A stretch of DNA of 8,451 nucleotides from Acidobacteriota bacterium (GTDB lineage: Bacteria > Acidobacteriota > Terriglobia > Terriglobales > Acidobacteriaceae): assembly GCA_019510535.1 (NCBI GenBank), contig JAEKKE010000119.1, positions 1 to 8,451 of the forward strand. Reading direction: 5' to 3'. Below the pieces are notes generated by a model that saw only the letters and a program-made list of their open reading frames with translations, was not told where the DNA came from and did not search any database. Below are positions 4,232 to 8,451 of the stretch, one piece after another. How positions within the stretch are numbered: position 1 is the first letter of the stretch; each line of letters starts with the position of its first letter. The position numbers were made by a program, and so were the translations under genes.

Positions 4232-5506
4232 CTACTTCCCGGGCTGTCCGGGCTGCATAAAGCTCTGGCTTACCGGGTTCTCATAGACCGAGTAGTCACG
4301 CGTGACTACGGTCAGGCCGCTCGGCGTGACGAAGTAATTGCGCTTGTCTTCGGCAGGGTCGTAGCCGATCACGGCTCCGTCCGGAATATGGACGTCCCGA
4401 TCGATGATGGCATGGCGAATCCGCGAGTGCCGACCTACATTGACGTGCGAGAAGATGATGCTCGAGTCGACGTCCGCATACGAGTTCACGCGCACATCGT
4501 GCGACAGAACCGAATTGCGCACCACCGCGCCCGAGATAATGCAGCCGCCTGAGATCACCGAGTTGATCGCCATACCCGTACGCCCGGGCTCGCCGAAGAC
4601 GAACTTCGCCGGCGGATACTGATACGGCCGCGTACGCATCGGCCAGCTCTTGTCGTAGAGATTGAAGATCGGCGAGACGGAGGCGAGGTCGAGATTGGCC
4701 TCGTAGTAGGCCTCGAGCGTACCCACATCGCGCCAGTACAGCGCCTCCTGCTTGTTCTCGTCGACGAAGTTGTAGGCCATCATCTTGAAGCGGCCAAGCA
4801 GGTTGGGCAGGATGTTGTGCCCGAAGTCGTGCTTCGAGTTCGGATCTTCCGCGTCCTTGATCAGCTCCGGCAGCAGCACATCCGTATTGAAGATGTAGAT
4901 GCCCATGGAGGCATCGACCTTCTCCGGATTGAAGGGTGACCGCAGCTTGGTCTCCTTCGGCTTTTCGAGGAAGCCATTGATCTCGCCGTTGCGGGCAACA
5001 TCCACCACGCCAAAACGAGAGACCTCTTCCGGTTTGATCGGCAGGGTCGCCAGCGTCACATGCGCGCCGGACTGGATGTGGTGATCCAGCATGAGCTGGT
5101 AGTTCATCTTGTAGATGTGATCGCCGGACAGGATGATGACGTACTTTGGCTGCTCCGAACCAATCGAATAAATGTTCTGATAGACCGCATCGGCCGTGCC
5201 CATGTACCAGTTGACGCTGACACGCTGCATCGGCGGCAGAATCTCGATGAACTCGCCGAGTTCATTGGCGACCACCGGCCCCCACCCTTCGCGGATATGG
5301 CGATTGAGCGAGAGCGACTTGTACTGCGTAAGGATGTAGACCTTGCGCAGGTCAGAGTTGATGCAGTTGGAGAGGGTGATATCGATGATGCGGTACTGGC
5401 CGCCGAATGGAACAGCGGGCTTGGCGCGGTCGCGGGTTAGAGGAAAGAGGCGCTCTCCAGCGCCACCGGCGAGCAAGACTCCCAACGTATCTTTCATTGA
5501 TGGCAC
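4232..5506 (-). CDS. glgC: Glucose-1-phosphate adenylyltransferase (ADP-glucose pyrophosphorylase)
   Basis: This cytoplasmic enzyme makes ADP-glucose from ATP and glucose-1-phosphate, the committed step of bacterial glycogen synthesis. The 424 aa match the family length (431 in E. coli). Residues 8-36 hold the nucleotide-binding signature GVLLAGGAGERL-PLT-RAKPAVPFGG. SGDHIYKMNY (127-136) carries the catalytic-type Asp129, FLEKP (179-183) the glucose-1-phosphate-binding Lys182, and SMGIYIF and YWRDVGTLEAYYEANLDL follow. The C-terminal third is a left-handed beta-helix of hexapeptide repeats (SGGCIISGAVVRNSVLS onward). The start shown is a GTG with AAAGGG 7 nt upstream. An ATG at 5497 (MKDTLGV) is also possible and agrees with many relatives. 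Gln37 stands where E. coli has the activator-binding Lys39, so allosteric control may differ. No other glg gene is adjacent. Confidence 0.96.
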   Translation of the reverse strand: MPSMKDTLGVLLAGGAGERLFPLTRDRAKPAVPFGGQYRIIDITLSNCINSDLRKVYILTQYKSLSLNRHIREGWGPVVANELGEFIEILPPMQRVSVNWYMGTADAVYQNIYSIGSEQPKYVIILSGDHIYKMNYQLMLDHHIQSGAHVTLATLPIKPEEVSRFGVVDVARNGEINGFLEKPKETKLRSPFNPEKVDASMGIYIFNTDVLLPELIKDAEDPNSKHDFGHNILPNLLGRFKMMAYNFVDENKQEALYWRDVGTLEAYYEANLDLASVSPIFNLYDKSWPMRTRPYQYPPAKFVFGEPGRTGMAINSVISGGCIISGAVVRNSVLSHDVRVNSYADVDSSIIFSHVNVGRHSRIRHAIIDRDVHIPDGAVIGYDPAEDKRNYFVTPSGLTVVTRDYSVYENPVSQSFMQPGQPGK

Positions 5507-5544
5507 CCAAACACCCTTTACTTGCTGAGGTCAGACTTCTGGGT

Positions 5545-5594
5545 AAGACGCAACTTTGCGTCTTCGCGTTCCCGACGGATAAGAATATCCCGTC
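5545..5594 (-). promoter_or_regulatory. Two hairpins in the glgC leader region
   Basis: AAGACGCA, the loop ACTT and TGCGTCTT (5545-5564) form a perfect 8-bp stem. GACGGATA with TATCCCGTC (5574-5594) forms an 8-bp stem with one bulged C. Both lie within 90 nt upstream of glgC. On the minus strand a TTGACG (5598-5593) overlaps the second stem and could be a -35 box, but no good -10 box follows at the right distance. A role in glgC control is possible but unproven. Confidence 0.4.
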
Positions 5595-5611
5595 AAGGAT
5601 GAAGCGATCAT

Positions 5612-5641
5612 AAACGGGGATGGCATTTGCCATCCCCGTTT
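5612..5641. terminator. Strong hairpin between the small hypothetical gene and glgC
   Basis: A perfect 13-bp stem (AAACGGGGATGGC/GCCATCCCCGTTT) has a 4-nt loop. It lies 92 nt beyond the stop of the minus-strand gene at 5733 and upstream of glgC, so it probably ends that gene's transcript. The T-rich flank (GTTGTTCTCTT) is on the plus-strand side, while only TTT is available on the minus strand, so it may be a weak or bidirectional terminator. Confidence 0.6.
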
Positions 5642-5732
5642 GTTGTTCTCTTACAAAGATTTAAGGGTTCGCCATCGGGCAGAAACCGAGCACGCGTCAC
5701 CCGCTGCATCGTTCATCCTGATGACGCGAGGC

Positions 5733-6014
5733 TTACTGGCTCTCGGAGTCTTCTATGGAGATCCGAAGTGACTTCAAAAAGTTGACGTCGTTCGAGGTGA
5801 AGGGCCCGCTCATCGTCTCCTCCGCCTCTACGGCCGCCGCCGCTTCTTCTTCCTGGACCTCGTTCAGGCCAATGGTCGCCTCAAGCATGAGCAGCACGTC
5901 AAAGCCCTGCTCCCGGATGTCGCGCACTACGCCTGCAATGTGCTCCGACTCAGAGACCGACTCGTGAATGGCTTCGCCAAGCTGCTGGATCAGGTCCTTC
6001 ACTTTTTGGTTCAA
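5733..6014 (-). CDS. Small acidic hypothetical protein (TTG start)
   Basis: I do not recognise a named family, although the N-terminal pattern resembles small proteins I associate with acidobacteria. The 93-aa chain starts NQKVKDLIQQLGEAIHES after the initiator, is helical in character to about residue 55 (including GFDVLLMLEATIG), and has an acidic Glu/Ala-rich stretch (NEVQEEEAAAAVEAEE) before a polar C-terminus ending ISIEDSESQ. No signal peptide or membrane segment is visible. The start is a TTG at 6014, because GGAGG lies 5 nt before it. A GTG at 6020 overlaps that GGAGG, and an ATG at 6086 has no ribosome-binding site. A possible promoter on the minus strand is TTGCGG (6147-6142), 17 bp, TAATGT (6124-6119), which is weak. 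The role is unknown. Confidence 0.7.
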   Translation of the reverse strand: MNQKVKDLIQQLGEAIHESVSESEHIAGVVRDIREQGFDVLLMLEATIGLNEVQEEEAAAAVEAEETMSGPFTSNDVNFLKSLRISIEDSESQ

Positions 6015-6334
6015 TGACACCTCCGTCGAATAGCCACTTCGCCGCGCATCGGGTATTCCCAGCCTAAACAGCGGCGGGAACGGCATTGCGGGGTGTTGGG
6101 CACCGCCTGTTGACTCTTACATTACTGCTGTATTGGACGACCCGCAATGGTTTCTGGATACCATTTTTGGAGACAGTCACCTAACAGCAGTCGCCAGTTG
6201 GAAAAGCGGTTGCCGCTCAACAGTTTCCAGTTGACGAGGTACAGCATGAGTGGGTCTCAGCACTCTCAACACACTTGGGGAGGCAAGTTCACGTGCAACC
6301 CGCCGCGGCATCGCCAGTCCAACTGGCAACTGCT
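6015..6334. other. Sparse intergenic stretch with no convincing gene
   Basis: No frame here has a good start, ribosome-binding site and protein-like composition. It contains the weak minus-strand promoter candidate at 6119-6147. It also contains a copy of CCAGTTGG near 6191 and its reverse complement CCAACTGG near 6318, which could pair over a long distance, and another CCAGTTG near 6229. These may be chance. The poor coding character suggests spacer or decayed sequence. Confidence 0.5.
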
Positions 6335-6529
6335 TTATGCCACCAGCGTATGGTGGTCGCTCCATGCGTCTTCGAGTTGATGGGCAAGATCCCCAATCGT
6401 TTTTCCTTTTTCGATCGGTTTTTCCCCTTCCTTCTCTCTCTTCTTCTCCGGCTGAGCATCTGGCCTGGAGATCAGAAACGCGGCAGCAGCGGCGCCAACA
6501 AAAGCGACCGTAAGAATAAGGACTCTCAT
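6335..6529 (-). CDS. Small single-pass membrane protein, hypothetical
   Basis: This 64-aa frame begins MRVLILTVAFVGAAAAAFLI, one hydrophobic N-terminal helix (about 3-21) that serves as a membrane anchor or uncleaved signal. A Lys/Glu-rich charged stretch (PEKKREKEGEKPIEKGK, 28-44) and a final short helix (DLAHQLEDAWSDHH) follow. The ATG at 6529 has no clear ribosome-binding site. A TGTAAT lies 10 nt upstream on the minus strand, so the messenger could be nearly leaderless. The same frame continues upstream to 6805, but that part mirrors the opposite-strand gene. It is divergent from the gene at 6618 with 88 bp between. The protein-like arrangement makes it plausible, but the coding evidence is moderate. 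Function unknown. Confidence 0.58.
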   Translation of the reverse strand: MRVLILTVAFVGAAAAAFLISRPDAQPEKKREKEGEKPIEKGKTIGDLAHQLEDAWSDHHTLVA

Positions 6530-6617
6530 GTTTGGTTGGATTACAGGTCGATCCTGTGGGGTTGGTCTCGCGATACGTGTTTCGAGGAAAAACTTCCCAA
6601 CGCGTAAACTGGAAGAC

Positions 6618-7016
6618 ATGGATAAGGTGCGGCTGGGAAAGGTGCTGGGTGCGGGTGTTCGCCACGCCGCGCGTACCGCCATTGAAGCCAGCAAGGCCGC
6701 CGCCGCGGCCGATCCCAATCCGGCTCCGCGGCAGACAACGCGCCAGCGCATCGATGTGCGCCGTGCCGCAGAGGGCGCCAGCCGAGGTTTTTTTAGCAGC
6801 GTCAAACACGCCGGCCGAGCGGTCTGGCTGCAGGTGATGGGTACGCTCTTCGCCTTCTTTGCCCTGTATTTTGTGCAGGCGACGATTACCCATTTCCCCT
6901 CCTACCGAGAGGGCGGAGTCCACCGGCAGCAGTGGTACATGAGCGCGGCGATTGCCCTGCTTTTTACGTGGTTTGCCGTCTCCAGCTTTGTCCGCGCGGC
7001 CAGGAAGCCTCGTTAG
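6618..7016 (+). CDS. Two-helix membrane protein, hypothetical
   Basis: This is a 132-aa protein I cannot assign to a named family. The N-terminal 65 residues are Ala/Arg-rich and soluble (VRHAARTAIEASKAAAAADP and so on), followed by two membrane helices (about 70-90, LQVMGTLFAFFALYFVQATI, and 107-125, MSAAIALLFTWFAVSSF) joined by a polar loop with HRQQW. The C-terminus is basic (VRAARKPR), suggesting both ends are cytoplasmic. The ATG at 6618 is preceded closely by GGAAG (2-nt gap). An earlier in-frame ATG at 6528 would add 30 residues overlapping the divergent gene and is less likely. The hairpin at 7041-7067, just after the stop, may serve as its transcript end. Confidence 0.75.
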   Translation: MDKVRLGKVLGAGVRHAARTAIEASKAAAAADPNPAPRQTTRQRIDVRRAAEGASRGFFSSVKHAGRAVWLQVMGTLFAFFALYFVQATITHFPSYREGGVHRQQWYMSAAIALLFTWFAVSSFVRAARKPR

Positions 7017-7040
7017 CGCGGAGACCCCGAATGTCCCTAT

Positions 7041-7067
7041 CCCACCCATCGCGATGCGATGGATGGG
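7041..7067. repeat. REP-like palindromic hairpin
   Basis: CCATCGC, the loop GAT and GCGATGG form a perfect 7-bp stem (7046-7062). The stem extends through an AC/AT internal loop to CCC and GGG (7041-7043 with 7065-7067), and GGCACCC follows. Intergenic hairpins built on CCCATC...GATGGGGCACCC recur in acidobacterial genomes as far as I remember. This window holds one copy. It sits 25 nt after a stop codon, so it may stabilise or terminate the upstream transcript. Confidence 0.6.
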
Positions 7068-7146
7068 GCACCCAGTGCAGAAGCTGGCAAGAAGCAGTCC
7101 AAATTACGGGTAACCAGAGGCGAAACTGTCTGCGCGGTTAGCGCAC

Positions 7147-7179
7147 ATGTGTGACACATCCGGGCCCCTGAATTAAAAT
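7147..7179 (+). promoter_or_regulatory. gcvT promoter with overlapping palindromic operator candidate
   Basis: GTGACA (7151-7156, 5 of 6), a 17-bp spacer and TAAAAT (7174-7179, 5 of 6) make a strong promoter, with transcription expected near 7186, 47 nt before the gcvT start. A perfect 6-1-6 palindrome, ATGTGT-G-ACACAT (7147-7159), covers the -35 box, a position typical of repressor operators or activator sites. No glycine riboswitch is visible in the leader. Confidence 0.65.
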
Positions 7180-7232
7180 CAATCCTTGCCCTTCGCACCA
7201 CAATCCAAGCTCAAACAAAGGTGGTCGTAACC

Positions 7233-8417
7233 GTGTCTGACTCCGGCTCTGTGCTTCGTAAAACCGCATTGAATGCCACCCACCGAGCCCTGAAGGCCAA
7301 GATGGTCGACTTCGGCGGATGGGATATGCCGGTCGAGTACTCGGGCCTGATCGCCGAGCATATGGCTGTCCGCACTGGTGTGGGTCTTTTTGATGTCTCG
7401 CATATGGGTGACATCCAGCTTCGCGGGCCGGGCTCGCTGGATGCTGTGCAGAAGCTGTTGATGAACGACGCCGGCAAGCTGCAGGTGGGACAGGCGCACT
7501 ACTCCGCCATGCTGACCCCCGAAGGCACCTTTGTCGACGATGTGGTGCTGCACAAGCTGAGCGACAACGACTATCTGATCGTCATCAACGCCGGCACGCG
7601 CGAGAAGGACGTGCAGTGGGTGCGTAAGACCATCGGCATGATGCCGAGTGTTCATATCAACGACTTCAGCGACATGTACACGCAGCTTGCCATCCAGGGC
7701 CCGAAGGCCATCGATGTGTTGCGCAAGCTGACCGACGTTGACCTGGACGCCATCAAGAACTACTGGTTCACCTGGGGCAAGGTCTGCGGTCTGTACAACG
7801 TTCTGGTCGCCCGCACCGGCTATACCGGCGAAGACGGCTTCGAGATCTATGTCCCTTCCGACGAAGCCACCAGCGCCCGCGTCTGGAATGAGGTTATGGA
7901 GGCCGGCAAAGAATTCGGCATTCTGCCTTGCGGTCTGGGTGCGCGCAATACGCTTCGTCTTGAGAGTGCTATGGCCCTCTACGGTCACGAGATCTCTGAC
8001 ACCATCAATGTTTTCGAGGCAGGCCTGGGCCGCTACTGCAAGCTTGAAAAGGAAGCTGACTTCGTCGGCAAGCAGGCGCTGCTCGCCGTGCAGGCGGCAG
8101 GCGGACCGAAGCGTAAGCTGGTGGGTCTTGAGACCATTGACCGCGGCATCGCCCGTGATGGATATCCGGTCTTCACGCTCGACGGCAAAGAGGTCGGCGT
8201 CGTCACGTCCGGCTCACCTTCGCCCTTCCTGAAGAAGAACATTGCCATGGCCTACGTTCCCGTTGAGTTGAGCGCCGTGGATACGGAGCTGGCCGTCCAG
8301 GTCCGCTCCACCATGGTGAAATCGAAGGTAGTTCCGTTGCATCCGATTTTTCTAACGACTGGAGAGCGCACCCGCAATGGCTTACCCGACCGAGTACCGC
8401 TACACGAAAGAACATGA
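7233..8417 (+). CDS. gcvT: Glycine cleavage system T protein (aminomethyltransferase), altered C-terminus
   Basis: GcvT takes the aminomethyl group from the lipoyl arm of GcvH, passes its one-carbon unit to tetrahydrofolate and releases ammonia. Motifs are FGGWDMPVEYSG (27-38), GLFDVSHMGD (51-60), MLTPEGTFVDD with the catalytic-type Asp (93-103), LAIQGPKAI (152-160), ARTGYTGEDGFEIY (193-206), LGARNTLRLESAMALYGHEI (from 235) and GLGRYCKLEKEADFVGKQAL. The start is the GTG at 7233, with AAGGTGG 8 nt upstream. A GTG at 7221 lacks a ribosome-binding site. The frame is 394 aa against about 364 in E. coli. After KVVPL it reads HPIFLTTGERTR and runs 41 nt into gcvH, whereas relatives end near PLPFYK. 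A TAA at 8353-8355, one frame off and just before the gcvH ribosome-binding site, looks like the original stop, so a one-base slip in the T5 run at 8347-8351 is likely. The rest is intact. Confidence 0.95.
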   Translation: MSDSGSVLRKTALNATHRALKAKMVDFGGWDMPVEYSGLIAEHMAVRTGVGLFDVSHMGDIQLRGPGSLDAVQKLLMNDAGKLQVGQAHYSAMLTPEGTFVDDVVLHKLSDNDYLIVINAGTREKDVQWVRKTIGMMPSVHINDFSDMYTQLAIQGPKAIDVLRKLTDVDLDAIKNYWFTWGKVCGLYNVLVARTGYTGEDGFEIYVPSDEATSARVWNEVMEAGKEFGILPCGLGARNTLRLESAMALYGHEISDTINVFEAGLGRYCKLEKEADFVGKQALLAVQAAGGPKRKLVGLETIDRGIARDGYPVFTLDGKEVGVVTSGSPSPFLKKNIAMAYVPVELSAVDTELAVQVRSTMVKSKVVPLHPIFLTTGERTRNGLPDRVPLHERT

Positions 8418-8451
8418 GTGGATCGCCGCCGATGGCAGAATCGGCATTACC
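8377..8451 (+). CDS. gcvH: Glycine cleavage system H protein, N-terminal fragment
   Basis: The first 25 codons read MAYPTEYRYTKEHEWIAADG and on to GIT, matching the conserved RYTKEHEW start of GcvH, the lipoyl carrier that shuttles the aminomethyl intermediate between the P, T and L proteins. The lipoylated Lys lies beyond the window edge. GGAGAG (8361-8366) lies 10 nt before the ATG. It overlaps the extended gcvT frame by 41 nt but would follow the TAA at 8353 by 21 nt in the ancestral layout. It is co-transcribed with gcvT, the usual gcvT-gcvH-gcvP order. Confidence 0.93.
   Translation, partial: MAYPTEYRYTKEHEWIAADGRIGIT

Noticed and set aside
7080..7232. Glycine riboswitch upstream of gcvT
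   Set aside because: The space between the promoter and start codon is only about 47 nt and no riboswitch core is visible.
7179..7988. Minus-strand frame of 269 codons opposite gcvT
   Set aside because: It lies over a clear gcvT with family motifs, so it is a mirror artefact.
1..8451. CRISPR array, insertion sequence, prophage or defence system
   Set aside because: No regular repeat-spacer array, transposase, integrase or phage gene is visible. Apart from the fold-back element, the gene content is ordinary chromosomal.

Overview
The window looks like chromosomal DNA of an Acidobacteriota bacterium, most likely class Terriglobia (the Acidobacteriaceae/Granulicella/Terriglobus/Edaphobacter group). 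That placement is an inference. It rests on the mix of gene families: a secreted protein with a GLPRHN-type motif, a DUF6152 protein whose mature end begins HHSF, paired DUF6644 membrane proteins, a small secreted beta-barrel protein, and GlgC, GcvT and TatA of the style seen in that group. I ran no search.

Layout. Positions 1-702 (minus) hold the N-terminal part of a secreted protein. A 764-bp control region follows, then a plus-strand operon: DUF6152 (1467-1916) and two DUF6644 membrane proteins (1933-2424, 2435-2908). tatA (3047-3244, minus) converges on that operon and is divergent from a beta-barrel protein gene (3355-4122). glgC (4232-5506, minus) and a small hypothetical gene (5733-6014, minus, TTG start) come next, then a sparse stretch, a small membrane protein (6335-6529, minus) and a divergent two-helix membrane protein (6618-7016). 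The window ends with gcvT (7233-8417) and the start of gcvH (8377 onward), two parts of the glycine cleavage system.

The most interesting part is the control region at 703-1466. It carries two divergent promoters, each TTGAC(A/G), 17 bp, TAnnnT. Exactly 6 nt after each -10 box lies the ATG of a tiny open frame rich in consecutive cysteine codons: a 16-residue peptide with Cys-Cys-Cys on the plus strand and a 17-residue peptide with six Cys, including Cys-Cys-Cys-Ala-Cys-Cys, on the minus strand. Both should be translated from leaderless ends. On the plus side an intrinsic terminator lies between the peptide and the DUF6152 gene. A segment starting 3 nt after the peptide stop can pair with the left half of that terminator, which is the geometry of a classic attenuator. 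The DNA between the two -35 boxes is an imperfect fold-back of about 309 bp, so both promoters have nearly the same upstream sequence. I infer that the secreted protein and the DUF6152/DUF6644 operon are jointly controlled by cysteine or sulfur supply, which gives a functional lead for families with no assigned role.

The rest is mainly housekeeping: glycogen synthesis, protein export and one-carbon metabolism. Points to note are a probable single-base frameshift at the end of gcvT, a strong gcvT promoter overlapped by a perfect palindrome, several clean terminators and a REP-like hairpin.
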